In this document: piece by piece, positions 46,541 through 55,864 of the stretch
How the letters are laid out: each line of letters begins with the position of its first letter
How positions within the stretch are numbered: the stretch's first letter is position 1
NCBI GenBank assembly: GCA_029243395.1
Contig: JAQWSE010000004.1
Coordinates: 62,001-126,000, forward strand
DNA length: 64,000 nt
Reading direction: 5' to 3'
From: Paracoccaceae bacterium
GTDB taxonomy: Bacteria; Pseudomonadota; Alphaproteobacteria; Rhodobacterales; Rhodobacteraceae
Program-made: the position numbers and the translations under genes
Notes under the pieces: model-generated
The model's database searches: none
Told to the model about the DNA's origin: nothing
The model's input: the letters and a program-made list of their open reading frames with translations, nothing else

Positions 46541-48226
46541 TTGCTCAGATTAAGAATAAGGCTTATTAATAATTTTAGAGATATATTCTTTCACATATTT
46601 TTTCTGATTTCTCTATCATTGAATAGACTTTTTAAATTACCTAGCGATCTTGAGCAAGCTCCTTTAAATTTGTTTTCGGGACAATTGGTTTTAGGAAAAC
46701 TATTTATCAATGGATATTTTAATAGGTTTTCAAAGCCAATGAGAACCTCAAAAGTGATTGAAAAAAATGATCTTGTTCCTAAAAAATTATTAGAAGGCTT
46801 AAAACCAGAAACGTTTTGTTGGTTATACTTGATATCCGGAATTAATGATCAAGAATCCAGAGATTTTACCAAAGCTTTGGTGAATGAATTAGGGGTTTTT
46901 AATAGAAAATTTTCTTACAAGATTTGGTGTTTAGAAGCAACAGCTTTTAGACTTTGTTCTGTCTGTTTGAATATTCGATTTTTAGAATTAGCCAAAGTTT
47001 TTAACAATAAACCTAAGATGCTGTCTTTTATACATTTTCATGTTCTTTATCTTTCACTTTGCAAGACTTTTGTACCTAAAGGGTTAATCAGTTTAAGGAT
47101 GAATTCGGGAATATTTTTTGCTAGCCTAATTTTAGGAGAAACAATCTCAAAAAAAGAGGTTTTACTTGCAAAAATTGTTAAGGATATTGATTTCTTAATG
47201 AAGAAAAATGGGGAGCTTAGTATTGATACCCCCGGAGAACTTTTGGAGATTTTCTTTTTAGTTAACAGACTCACAAGGTTTTCTTCTACTTCAGACCTTT
47301 CAAAAGGAAAAAAAGATTTAAAATTAAGAGGTTTTCAAAATCAAATAGCGCCTATTTTAAGGGGATTACGATTAGGAGGGGGACAGCTAGTGAGGACCAA
47401 TAATTTTGGAGGAGAGATGATCCTTTGGGATTTAGACAAAGAATTATCCGATGCCAAGTTAAATAATTTCTCAATTAGAAAAAAAAACATGGGGTTCTAC
47501 AGAATTAATTCGGGTCGCCTTACATTAATTTTTGATGGAAAATCAAGAAAGATAGAAAAAAAAGCCAAAAGCTTTTGCTGTCCAGCCTTTTCCTTTGAAC
47601 TAAGCTCTGGGCAGCGAACAATATTTCAGAACAATTCTCCTTTCAATTTTTTTTTAGGTCATAGCGACAGAATACTGAAAGTTGAGCAGGATTATAATTC
47701 TGTGAACTTTTTGAAAAAGTTTGGATCAATTGATCCATCCCAATGGGTAAGCAAAATTATGGAGGTTAAGAACTATAAAGATTATAAAAACAATTATATC
47801 GAAGGCAAAAAAAAGATCTGTATAGATCAGTCAGATATCTATCATTCCAGAAAATTAAGCATACCATTTTCAGGAACTGAAATAAGGGGTAGTGAGTTTA
47901 TTTATTCAGAGAATAAAGATTTGAGTAATTTTGACTACATCAACGTTCAGTTTTTTCTGCATCCAGAAGTTCATGTTTGGAAATCTGAAGGATCAAATTA
48001 TTTTCTATTACAGCTTAATAATAATGAGGTTTGGAATTTTGAAACTGATGAGAATAATGGTGACTTGCATACATATAATTACTTAGATCCTAAAGACTTA
48101 CAAATAAAAAGAGCTTTTAGAATAGTCTTACGAAGAAGGTCGAGCAGTCAAAACCTATTTGTTACATGGAGGTTTTTCCTGCAAAGCCATAGTTCTAGAA
48201 TAACGAGAGAAAAAATTGTTTCCTAA
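46541..48226 (+). CDS. Heparinase II/III family protein
   Basis: This 561-residue protein is diverged but matches heparinase II/III family proteins found between rsmB and purH in Rhodobacterales. It has an N-terminal alpha-helical half with LNLFSGQLVLGKLFINGYF and SLRMNSGIFFASLIL, and a beta-rich C-terminal half with FYRINSGRLTLIFDG, SFELSSGQRTIFQNN and LHPEVHVWKSEGSNYFLLQL. Typical members are polysaccharide lyases, but the substrate here is unknown and the active site cannot be confirmed by eye. The TTG start is uncertain. It could take part in surface polysaccharide turnover. Confidence 0.78.
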   Translation: MLRLRIRLINNFRDIFFHIFFLISLSLNRLFKLPSDLEQAPLNLFSGQLVLGKLFINGYFNRFSKPMRTSKVIEKNDLVPKKLLEGLKPETFCWLYLISGINDQESRDFTKALVNELGVFNRKFSYKIWCLEATAFRLCSVCLNIRFLELAKVFNNKPKMLSFIHFHVLYLSLCKTFVPKGLISLRMNSGIFFASLILGETISKKEVLLAKIVKDIDFLMKKNGELSIDTPGELLEIFFLVNRLTRFSSTSDLSKGKKDLKLRGFQNQIAPILRGLRLGGGQLVRTNNFGGEMILWDLDKELSDAKLNNFSIRKKNMGFYRINSGRLTLIFDGKSRKIEKKAKSFCCPAFSFELSSGQRTIFQNNSPFNFFLGHSDRILKVEQDYNSVNFLKKFGSIDPSQWVSKIMEVKNYKDYKNNYIEGKKKICIDQSDIYHSRKLSIPFSGTEIRGSEFIYSENKDLSNFDYINVQFFLHPEVHVWKSEGSNYFLLQLNNNEVWNFETDENNGDLHTYNYLDPKDLQIKRAFRIVLRRRSSSQNLFVTWRFFLQSHSSRITREKIVS

Positions 48227-48248
48227 AAGGAGGTTGAGTTAAAAAATA

Positions 48249-49844
48249 ATGAAAAAAGGTTTTGTAAAGATTAAGAGAGCTATTATTTCGGTTTCTAACA
48301 AAGAAGGTATAGAAGAATTTGTATTAAGACTTAGGTCTTGGAACATTGAAGTAATTGCTAGTGGTGGAACAGCTAGTACATTAAGGAAAAATGGAATCGA
48401 AGTAATTGATGTGGAGGATATAACAGGTTTTCCACCACTGCTGATGGGAAGGGTCAAAACTTTACATCCGAGCATTCATGGAGGTATACTTGCGTTAAGA
48501 GACAAACCTCAACATATTTCAGATTTGAAGCAAAATAATATAGAACCTATAGATTTGGTGGTTTGTGATCTTTATCCATTTGAGGAAATGGCAAGACAGA
48601 AAAGAGATTATAGTTCTTGCATTGAAAATATCGATATTGGCGGTATTACTTTGCTAAGAGCGGCCGCAAAGAATTATGATTATGTTACCGTTATTTCAGA
48701 CAACTCTGGATTCCTGGATTTTTTGAATCATCTTGATTCAAATGATGGAGGTACAAGTCACGAGTTTCGCCGGTTAAATGCTATCAAGGCATTTTCATGT
48801 TCTTCGAACTATGATGGGCAAGTTTATAAATGGTTTTTGAGTGATGATCTTAACAAATTTCCAAAAGAAAAATTTATTAAATCAACGCTGAAAAAAAACT
48901 TACCCTATGGGGAAAATATTCATCAGCGTGCAGCTTTATATCAAACAGAAGATTATGATCAAAGTTGGGCTAATTACACTCAACATCAGGGAAAAGATTT
49001 GTCATATAATAATCTTTTGGATTTTGATTCTAGCATAGGTCTTATTGATGGTTTCAGGGATGATTTAAGGCCGTTAGTAGGAATAATAAAACATACAAAT
49101 CCATGTGGTGTGGCAACAGGGAAGACTGTTTTGGAGGCCTTTGAGAGAGCTTTTCTTTGTGATCCCATATCTGCATTTGGGGGGATTATAATTAGTAACT
49201 CTAGGATTTCAGTGGGAGTAACAGAAAAAATTATGCAGACCTTTTTTGAAATGGTAGTAGCCCCTTCATTTGATGATGAATCACTGGAGTTATTATCAAA
49301 AAGAAAAAATATGAGAGTTCTTTCTATTGGGAAGAACTGGAAATCAAAAGTTGCTAACGATTGTGAATACCGGTCAATTTATCAGGGTATTCTTTTTCAA
49401 GAAAGAGATCAAAATGAAATTAGTGCTAAAGATTTGAAATTAGTAACCAATCTTAATCCAAATAATAAAGAATTGGAGGACCTTCTTTTTGCATGGAAAG
49501 TGGTAAAGCAAGTAAAATCAAATGGTATTGTATTTGCTAAAAATGGCGCCACAGTAGGCATTGGCTCTGGTCAACCGAGTCGAATAGACAGTACAATTAC
49601 TGCTATTGAGAAATCTGAAAAACTTAAGGAGAAACTGGGGATGGTTTCATCACCTTTGGAGGGAGCAGTCATGGCTTCGGATGCATTTTTTCCCTTTTCT
49701 GATAGCTTAGAAAAAGCTATATCGAAGGGCATAAAATCAGTTATTCAGCCAGGTGGATCTATACGAGACAATGAGGTAATAGATTTTGCAAATGAAAAGG
49801 GTATCAGCATGCTATTAACTGGAATTAGGGCATTTAAGCATTAA
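48249..49844 (+). CDS. purH: Bifunctional AICAR formyltransferase / IMP cyclohydrolase
   Basis: PurH carries out the last two steps of purine synthesis. The 531-residue protein has the cyclohydrolase domain (KRAIISVSNKEGIEEFV, GGTASTLRKNGIEVIDVEDITGFPPLLMGRVKTLHPSIHGGIL) and the formyltransferase domain (LPYGENIHQRAALY, KHTNPCGVATG, AFGGIIISN, VGIGSGQPSRIDS, ASDAFFPFSDSLEKA). An AAAGGAGG site lies 15 bases before the ATG. It is convergent with the Trm112-like gene, overlapping it by four bases. Confidence 0.97.
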   Translation: MKKGFVKIKRAIISVSNKEGIEEFVLRLRSWNIEVIASGGTASTLRKNGIEVIDVEDITGFPPLLMGRVKTLHPSIHGGILALRDKPQHISDLKQNNIEPIDLVVCDLYPFEEMARQKRDYSSCIENIDIGGITLLRAAAKNYDYVTVISDNSGFLDFLNHLDSNDGGTSHEFRRLNAIKAFSCSSNYDGQVYKWFLSDDLNKFPKEKFIKSTLKKNLPYGENIHQRAALYQTEDYDQSWANYTQHQGKDLSYNNLLDFDSSIGLIDGFRDDLRPLVGIIKHTNPCGVATGKTVLEAFERAFLCDPISAFGGIIISNSRISVGVTEKIMQTFFEMVVAPSFDDESLELLSKRKNMRVLSIGKNWKSKVANDCEYRSIYQGILFQERDQNEISAKDLKLVTNLNPNNKELEDLLFAWKVVKQVKSNGIVFAKNGATVGIGSGQPSRIDSTITAIEKSEKLKEKLGMVSSPLEGAVMASDAFFPFSDSLEKAISKGIKSVIQPGGSIRDNEVIDFANEKGISMLLTGIRAFKH

Positions 49845-50026
49845 AAATTATCTTGAACTTCTCTGGCTTGATCTATTATCAGGATTGGGACTCCATCTCT
49901 AATAGGGTAAGCTAAGCCGGCAGTTTTAGATATTAATTCATGGTTTTGTTTATCCAATACCAAATGAGTATGGGTTCTGGGGCAGACGACAATATTTAGC
50001 AAGCTTTCATCAAATCCTGTTTTCAT
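49841..50026 (-). CDS. Trm112/YcaR family protein
   Basis: From ATG 50026 this 61-residue protein starts MKTGFDESLLNIVVCPRTHTHLVLD and continues ELISKTAGLAYPIRDGVPILIIDQAREV. The pattern of a CP motif, a helical turn and AYPIRDGVPILL is that of the Trm112/YcaR family. In this protein only one of the usual zinc cysteines is visible, as is common in proteobacterial members. In eukaryotes Trm112 activates methyltransferases; the bacterial role is unclear. It overlaps purH by four bases and follows the LON-domain gene by ten. Confidence 0.85.
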   Translation of the reverse strand: MKTGFDESLLNIVVCPRTHTHLVLDKQNHELISKTAGLAYPIRDGVPILIIDQAREVQDNF

Positions 50027-50036
50027 GGCTTTAGTC

Positions 50037-50678
50037 TCATTGCAGGGGACCAAAACTTTTTTCTGCTTTTAAGGTCATTTCCATAAGCGTTTGTAAAATG
50101 CTGGCACGTTCTTTTATCGTTTTTGCTTCTAATAATGCTTGTTTCTCGTATTGGTCAAAGGGACAAAGCATAGACAAAGAATTTATAAGCAACTCATCCT
50201 CTGCCATTTTTAGACTCTCCCAGTCCATTTGTAAATTGGTTAGTTTAAAATATTTTGAAAGTATATCAAGAAAAACACTCCGCTCAAAATCTGCATTCAT
50301 TTTTTCTTTTTTTCTATCACTTCTAAATGAATTCCAATCAACCTTTCCTTTCAGGTAGGGATCATTTTCTTCTATTTTTTCGACAAAATTGAATCTGCTT
50401 ATACCTGCTAGAGTAATCAAATATCTTGAATCCTCTGTTTCGGTAAAACTAACTACTCTTCCAGCACAACCTACTTTGTTAAGTTTGAAATTGTGGGGGT
50501 TCCCCTCCTCTATTGATAGTGGTTGTATCATGCCTATTAGGCGATTTTTTTTTCCTAAAACATCTTCTAACATTTTAAGATATTTGGGTTCAAAAATATT
50601 TAATGGCAAACGGGCTTTGGGTAGTAAGAGTGCACCAGCTAATGGGAATATAGGAATGCTTTTAGGAAGATTATTCAT
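50037..50678 (-). CDS. LON substrate-binding domain protein
   Basis: The 213-residue protein consists of a LON N-terminal (substrate-binding) domain without protease or ATPase parts: IPIFPLAGALLLPKARLPLNIFEPKYLKMLEDVL, RLIGMIQP, VGCAGRVVSFTETEDSRYLITLAGISRF, and a helical tail. Such stand-alone proteins are common in alphaproteobacteria, usually beside the thioredoxin-TPR and Trm112 genes as here. Its function is not known. It lies 34 bases after the thioredoxin-like gene. Confidence 0.9.
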   Translation of the reverse strand: MNNLPKSIPIFPLAGALLLPKARLPLNIFEPKYLKMLEDVLGKKNRLIGMIQPLSIEEGNPHNFKLNKVGCAGRVVSFTETEDSRYLITLAGISRFNFVEKIEENDPYLKGKVDWNSFRSDRKKEKMNADFERSVFLDILSKYFKLTNLQMDWESLKMAEDELLINSLSMLCPFDQYEKQALLEAKTIKERASILQTLMEMTLKAEKSFGPLQ

Positions 50679-50712
50679 ATCACTAAAGTAAGTAATTCAT
50701 AGTATAACCAAT

Positions 50713-51603
50713 TTAACAATATATAATAGATGACAATTTTCTACGGCCTTTCAAAACCAATGGATCATCATGTCCTAAAGATTCAAATAGTTGTAATAGC
50801 TGATCTTTTGCTTTGCCATTTTCCCAAGCAGGATTTTCTTTGAAAATTCTTAAAAGATCTGTTATCGCATTCTCATATTCTTGAGAGGAAATTTGAGATA
50901 GAGCCAATTCGAATAGATAATGTAGATTATTTGGATCTTTTAGAATATCAGAACGAATAATGTCTGCGTTTCTAGTATCTGAAGTTTTTTTGGACAACTC
51001 GATTTCAGCTCTTAGTTTTTCAAATTCTTTGTTATTTTGAATATCTGTTGGAACAGAATCTAGTTCTTCCCCAGCTTCCAAGAAGTTTCCAGCTAAAATT
51101 TTAGATTTTATTAAGCCGGAATATGCTTCAATATTATTCTCATCGATCTCGATTATCTTTTTATATCTTTTTTCAGCTTCGAGATAATGGCCATCATTGA
51201 TTTTTTGTTCGGCTTCTTCAATTAGATTACTAAGATCATTACTTAAATCACCACCGCTTTTTGTAATTACACCGGCTATAAATTCTTTTATTTTAGCTTC
51301 AGGTTGGGCCCCCATAAATCCGTCAAGGGGTTTTCCACCAAAAAATGCATAAACAGCAGGTATGGATTGAATTCTAAGTTGCCCAGCAATTGCCTGATTT
51401 TCATCAATGTTGATTTTTACTAGCTTAACCTTTCCTTTAAAATCTAAAACGTTCTTTTCCAGAATTGGAGTAAGGGTTTTACATGGACCACACCAAGGTG
51501 CCCAAAAATCAACTATAACCGGAATATCCTTACTTGATTCAATGACGTCACTTACAAAACTAGCATCATCAGTATCTTTTATTGTGTTTTCTATAGAATT
51601 CAA
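50713..51603 (-). CDS. Thioredoxin-TPR protein (CnoX/YbbN-like)
   Basis: The 296-residue protein has an N-terminal thioredoxin domain with VIVDFWAPWCGPCKTLTPIL (active site WCGPC) and IPAVYAFFGGKPLDGFMGAQPEAKI. A C-terminal TPR-like part follows (YLEAEKRYKKIIEIDENNIEAYSGLIKSKILAG). It matches CnoX (YbbN), a holdase that works with GroEL and DnaK under oxidative stress. E. coli CnoX lacks the CXXC pair, whereas this one keeps both cysteines, as in Caulobacter, where it acts also as a reductase. Confidence 0.9.
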   Translation of the reverse strand: MNSIENTIKDTDDASFVSDVIESSKDIPVIVDFWAPWCGPCKTLTPILEKNVLDFKGKVKLVKINIDENQAIAGQLRIQSIPAVYAFFGGKPLDGFMGAQPEAKIKEFIAGVITKSGGDLSNDLSNLIEEAEQKINDGHYLEAEKRYKKIIEIDENNIEAYSGLIKSKILAGNFLEAGEELDSVPTDIQNNKEFEKLRAEIELSKKTSDTRNADIIRSDILKDPNNLHYLFELALSQISSQEYENAITDLLRIFKENPAWENGKAKDQLLQLFESLGHDDPLVLKGRRKLSSIIYC

Positions 51604-51635
51604 CTTTGCACCTATATTTTGTCATATGTAGAAAC

Positions 51636-52214
51636 TCAACGCAAACTACAGTATACATCTAAAAACTCTTGTCTTGATTTTAAAGGATCTTTTGAAATTA
51701 TTTTCACAGAGTTAGTTATTATTGCGTTTGGCTGGAGGAATATTTTGTTTGCTTCAAGTTCAGTGAACCCTGCTATTTGGGTAGCTTCAAGCCAGGCAGC
51801 TTTTTTATCTGCTTTCTTAATACTATCTTTCATCCGTTTAGGAGTTTTTGCAGGTAGCCCAAATCTTATATGTATGGCTTCTAACAAGCTTTGCTCTAAC
51901 TTGGTATATTCGTCGCCTAAGAATGCTTTCACTGGAGAAATCATGTCTCCAATAACATATTCTGCTGAATCATGCAAAAGTGCTACAAGATACCAGGTGT
52001 TTTTAAGATTTGGATTTTCAATTTGAAAAATTTTTTGTACCAAAATGGAGTGATTAGCTACCGAAAAAGTAAAATCTCCCGAGGTTTGACCATTCCATCT
52101 TGCCTGAAAAGCCAAGCCATGTGCTATATCTTCGATTTCTATGTCTAAAGGCGATGGGTTTATAAGATCTAACCTTCTCCCAGACAGCATTTTTTGCCAA
52201 GCTCTATGTGTCAA
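51636..52214 (-). CDS. HD-domain phosphohydrolase (YfbR-like)
   Basis: The 192-residue protein starts RAWQKMLSGRRLDLINPSPLDIEIEDIAHGLAFQARWNGQT and has the HD motif set: FSVANHSILV (first histidine), ALLHDSAEYVIGDMISPVK (HD) and a downstream aspartate (SIKKADKKAAWLEA). The family includes YfbR 5'-nucleotidases acting on deoxynucleoside monophosphates; the substrate here is unconfirmed. The TTG start at 52214 keeps the conserved RAWQKMLSG start. It is divergent from ahcY, with a 122-base gap holding two interleaved inverted repeats. Confidence 0.88.
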   Translation of the reverse strand: MTHRAWQKMLSGRRLDLINPSPLDIEIEDIAHGLAFQARWNGQTSGDFTFSVANHSILVQKIFQIENPNLKNTWYLVALLHDSAEYVIGDMISPVKAFLGDEYTKLEQSLLEAIHIRFGLPAKTPKRMKDSIKKADKKAAWLEATQIAGFTELEANKIFLQPNAIITNSVKIISKDPLKSRQEFLDVYCSLR

Positions 52215-52241
52215 TTTAAGTAAAAATCCTTTTTAATAGCT

Positions 52242-52284
52242 CCAATTGATAAAACTTGAAAATAATTGGTTACTATGTTTTATC
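52242..52284 (+). repeat. Two interleaved inverted repeats in the ahcY leader
   Basis: CCAATT (52242-52247) pairs with AATTGG (52264-52269), and GATAAAAC (52248-52255) pairs with GTTTTATC (52277-52284). The pairs interleave, so in RNA they would form a pseudoknot or two alternative hairpins; in DNA they could be an operator for the HD gene/ahcY divergent promoter. The sequence does not match the SAH, SAM-II or SAM/SAH riboswitch patterns that I know. Confidence 0.45.
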
Positions 52285-52336
52285 TCTCCAAAAGAATATT
52301 AATGAAATTTTCGTGTTTGTGAACTGGAGATTGAAA

Positions 52337-53731
52337 ATGAGCAGGGATTACGTAGTGAAAGACTTAGGTCAGGCAGAATTTGGAAGAAAAGAGATTGTAA
52401 TAGCAGAAACCGAGATGCCGGGTTTGATTTCATTGAGAGAGGAGTTTGGAAAAACTAGACCATTAACTGGGGCTAGGATTGCAGGTTGTCTCCATATGAC
52501 GATACAAACGGCTGTTTTGATTGAGACATTAGTTGCGTTGGGTGCCGATGTAAGGTGGGCTAGTTGCAATATTTTTTCTACCCAGGATCATGCTGCCGCA
52601 GCAATTGCTTCCCAGGGAATACCAGTCTATGCAGTAAAAGGTGAATCCTTAGAAGACTATTGGAATTATGTGGATAAAATCTTTCATTTTAACGATAATC
52701 AAGCCAATTTAATATTGGATGATGGTGGTGATGCTACCATGTACATTATTTTAGGAGCAAAGGCAGAGTCTGGAGACACTAGTTTCTTAGAAAAACCTTC
52801 GTCGGATGAAGAAGAATACCTTTATTCTACGATCAAAATGCGACTGAAAAAATCGCCTGGATGGTTTACAGAGCAAAAAGCCGCTATTAAAGGGGTTTCT
52901 GAAGAAACTACCACAGGCGTACTTAGGCTCTACCAAATGATGGATTCGCAGCAGTTACCTTTTCCTGCGATAAACGTCAACGATAGTGTAACTAAATCAA
53001 AATTTGACAACAAGTACGGGTGCAGAGAATCTCTTGTTGATGGCATCCGCAGAGCTACTGATACTATGATAAGTGGTAAGACAGCAGTAGTTTGTGGTTA
53101 TGGAGATGTTGGCAAAGGATCTGCCGCGTCTTTGAAGGGAGCAGGGGCAAAGGTTTTAGTGACCGAAGTTGATCCGATCTGCGCCCTACAGGCTTCAATG
53201 GATGGTTTTGACGTAGTTACTTTAGATCAAGTAGTAGATAGTGCTGATATTTTTATAACTGCCACAGGGAATAAGGATGTTATTAAAATTGATGATATGA
53301 GGAAGATGAAGAACATGGCAATAGTAGGTAATATTGGTCATTTTGATAATGAAATTCAGGTATCGGCATTACGAAATCACAAATGGGATAATCTTAAAGA
53401 TCAGGTTGATTTAGTTGAAATGGTTGATGGCAAGAAAATCATTTTACTTTCTGAGGGACGTCTTTTGAATCTTGGAAATGCTACTGGTCACCCATCTTTT
53501 GTTATGTCAGCAAGCTTTACGAATCAGGTTCTAGCTCAAAAAGAACTTTGGCAAAACAATGAAAATTACAAGAATGAAGTTTATGTATTGCCAAAACATT
53601 TAGATGAAAAAGTTGCCATGTTGCATTTGAAAAGAGTGGGTGCAACTCTGACCAAATTGGATAAGGATCAGGCAGATTACATAGGAGTGAGTAGTGAAGG
53701 TCCCTTCAAACCAGCACATTATCGTTACTGA
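52337..53731 (+). CDS. ahcY: Adenosylhomocysteinase
   Basis: AhcY splits S-adenosylhomocysteine to adenosine and homocysteine, regenerating the methyl cycle. From ATG 52337 (after a GGAGA site) the 464-residue protein shows [46 protein letters not shown], the NAD motif [39 protein letters not shown] and the C-terminal PFKPAHYRY that completes the cofactor site of the neighbouring subunit. An in-frame TTG further upstream is not needed. It converges with gpsA without a gap. Confidence 0.98.
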   Translation: MSRDYVVKDLGQAEFGRKEIVIAETEMPGLISLREEFGKTRPLTGARIAGCLHMTIQTAVLIETLVALGADVRWASCNIFSTQDHAAAAIASQGIPVYAVKGESLEDYWNYVDKIFHFNDNQANLILDDGGDATMYIILGAKAESGDTSFLEKPSSDEEEYLYSTIKMRLKKSPGWFTEQKAAIKGVSEETTTGVLRLYQMMDSQQLPFPAINVNDSVTKSKFDNKYGCRESLVDGIRRATDTMISGKTAVVCGYGDVGKGSAASLKGAGAKVLVTEVDPICALQASMDGFDVVTLDQVVDSADIFITATGNKDVIKIDDMRKMKNMAIVGNIGHFDNEIQVSALRNHKWDNLKDQVDLVEMVDGKKIILLSEGRLLNLGNATGHPSFVMSASFTNQVLAQKELWQNNENYKNEVYVLPKHLDEKVAMLHLKRVGATLTKLDKDQADYIGVSSEGPFKPAHYRY

Positions 53732-54709
53732 TTATTCTATCTCTGTTCCAAGAGGCCTGGAAAGCAAGTAATTTATAGCATTATCTATGCTGATTTTTCC
53801 TTTAATTGTGGAATTGACTGATTTCATTATGGGAACATCAACTCCGAATTTATCAGCTAATAGACATGCAGCGGTAGCAGTGTACTTGCCCTCTATGGTC
53901 TGTTCCTTTGTGTGAAATTTTTTGTAAACCAGCTGTTTACCATAGTTGAAGTTTCTGGATTGTGTAGAATTGCAAGTTAATGTTAGATCACCCAGTCCAG
54001 ATAAACCCATTAGCGTTTCAAGTTCACATCCTAGTGCCAAACCTATTTTTTTTATTTCCGTGAATCCACGTGTCATTACAGCTATTCTGGCGCTGTCTCC
54101 TAGGCCTTTTGCTTCGGTTATTCCACATGCTATGGCTATAACGTTTTTAAGGGATCCTCCAATCTGAGCTCCAACTATGTCCGATGATAGGTAAGGCCTG
54201 ATGGAAGATGTTGATATCAGATTTTGTATTTTATTACCAATTTTTTTATCCTGACATGCTAAAGTCAGAGCGACAGGCTTTTCGGCCATTATGTCTGCAG
54301 CAAAGCCAGGCCCTGTTAAAACAGCAAGATGATTTTTATTAAGGAACTTCTCTCCAATTTCGGTTTGAAAAAGCAATCTTTCTGAATCAATACCCTTTGA
54401 GCAAAAGACAACAGTCTTTGAAATAAGATAAGAAGAATACTTCTTGAGGAATTGGTAAACAGATTGAGCTTTAATACACAGTAAGATTACATTTGAATCA
54501 TAAACGACTTCTTCTATTGAATTTGTTGTCTCAAGAAAATTAATGCATTTTGTAGGAGATGGTTTTTGATTAGGGTAAAACTTGTATTCAAGAATCTCTT
54601 CAGTAGTTTTTATTGTTCTGTTCCAAACAGTCACTTTTTTTTGGTTTGAAGCATAATTTAAAGCTAACGCTGATCCTAAAGCTCCTCCACCAATAATAGA
54701 AATTTTCAC
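53732..54709 (-). CDS. gpsA: Glycerol-3-phosphate dehydrogenase [NAD(P)+]
   Basis: GpsA makes sn-glycerol 3-phosphate from dihydroxyacetone phosphate for phospholipids. The 325-residue protein has the NAD motif ISIIGGGALGSALALNYA, LTGPGFAADIMAEKPVALTLA, the catalytic lysine in GAQIGGSLKNVIAIACGITEAKGLGDSARIAVMTRGFTEI, and LMGLSGLGDLTLTCNSTQSRNFNYG. It overlaps tsaD upstream by four bases (ATGA), a pairing conserved in alphaproteobacteria. Confidence 0.97.
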   Translation of the reverse strand: MKISIIGGGALGSALALNYASNQKKVTVWNRTIKTTEEILEYKFYPNQKPSPTKCINFLETTNSIEEVVYDSNVILLCIKAQSVYQFLKKYSSYLISKTVVFCSKGIDSERLLFQTEIGEKFLNKNHLAVLTGPGFAADIMAEKPVALTLACQDKKIGNKIQNLISTSSIRPYLSSDIVGAQIGGSLKNVIAIACGITEAKGLGDSARIAVMTRGFTEIKKIGLALGCELETLMGLSGLGDLTLTCNSTQSRNFNYGKQLVYKKFHTKEQTIEGKYTATAACLLADKFGVDVPIMKSVNSTIKGKISIDNAINYLLSRPLGTEIE

Positions 54710-55818
54710 GCTTTTATTCCCCTTTTACCGAAACCTAGTAAAGGTTTTGCTTTCAAATCTATAGGCCACCTAGGTTTAGGTATGAGATCCTCTGTTTTAT
54801 AATTACCAGAAACAAATTTTTGTGATCCTAAGTAAGCAATCATAGCAGCATTGTCAGTACAAAATTCTTGTGGAACTGGGAAGAAATCAAAGACATTTTT
54901 TAAAGCTGTTTTCTCTAGTGAACTTCTTATTTTTTGATTTGCTGCTACTCCTCCAACTATGGCGAAGTTACCTCTAAGCGTACCATATTTTTCTCTGAAA
55001 ATTTTCATTGCATACTCCGATTTATTTTTAAAGACATCCACCGTTGATTTTTGAAATGAAGCACAAATATCATCAATGTCCGAAGGGTATAAGCCGCCCT
55101 GTTTCACAATGAGATAATCAGCCTGTCGTATCACAGCAGTTTTCAGTCCGGAAAAAGACATATTACAATTCTTTCTATTCAGCATCGGTTTGGGAAAGGG
55201 AAATCGATTTTCGTTTCCGTTTAATGCACGTTTTTCTATATGGGGACCTCCTGGATATCCAAGACCTAGGAATGCTGCTATTTTATCATAACATTCCCCA
55301 GGAGAATCATCTATGGTACTTCCGAGACGAGTAAATGAATCTACATTTTCAACAATCAAGAATTGGCAATGACCTCCTGAAGCCAATAAAGTCAAATATG
55401 GAAAACTAATGGAATGAACCATTTTTACTGAAAGACAGTGCGCTGCCAAGTGATTAATGCCGAGTAAGGGTTTGTTTAACCCTTGAGCCAACCCCTTTGC
55501 AAACATGATGCCTGATAAAAGACCTCCAATTAACCCAGGCCCTGAAGTGACACTTATTAGATCAATTTCGTCAATCAGGATGTCTGCTTCCTGCAAAGCA
55601 TTTTTAGTGCAAGAATCTAATCTCTCACTATGAGCTCTAGCAGCTATTTCCGGTACTACGCCTCTAAAATTCTGGTGGAGATTGTTTTGGTTCAATACGA
55701 TTGAAGAAAGAATTTCTGTCTGACTATCATTTTCACCTTTTGTGTAACGTAATATTGAAGCAGCAGTATCATCGCAACTACTTTCTATCCCTAAAATTAA
55801 TGAAGCTTTTTTTTTCAT
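54706..55818 (-). CDS. tsaD: tRNA threonylcarbamoyladenosine transferase subunit TsaD
   Basis: TsaD transfers the threonylcarbamoyl group to A37 of tRNAs that read ANN codons. The 370-residue protein has ILGIESSCDDTAASILR, RGVVPEIAARAHSERLDSC, the metal-binding NHLAAHCLSV, LLASGGHCQFL, GSTIDDSPGECYDKIAAFLGLGYPGGPHIE and VGGVAANQKIRSSL. Length is normal. It is divergent from hemC (46 bases between starts) and overlaps gpsA. Confidence 0.98.
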   Translation of the reverse strand: MKKKASLILGIESSCDDTAASILRYTKGENDSQTEILSSIVLNQNNLHQNFRGVVPEIAARAHSERLDSCTKNALQEADILIDEIDLISVTSGPGLIGGLLSGIMFAKGLAQGLNKPLLGINHLAAHCLSVKMVHSISFPYLTLLASGGHCQFLIVENVDSFTRLGSTIDDSPGECYDKIAAFLGLGYPGGPHIEKRALNGNENRFPFPKPMLNRKNCNMSFSGLKTAVIRQADYLIVKQGGLYPSDIDDICASFQKSTVDVFKNKSEYAMKIFREKYGTLRGNFAIVGGVAANQKIRSSLEKTALKNVFDFFPVPQEFCTDNAAMIAYLGSQKFVSGNYKTEDLIPKPRWPIDLKAKPLLGFGKRGIKA

Positions 55819-55864
55819 AAGTGAGTTCTTGTATCTTTAATCTAATCGAGATATCACCATAGTT

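Noticed and set aside
52669-52677. Perfect DnaA box inside ahcY
   Set aside because: It is isolated in coding sequence with no neighbouring boxes or AT-rich gap, so it is probably chance.
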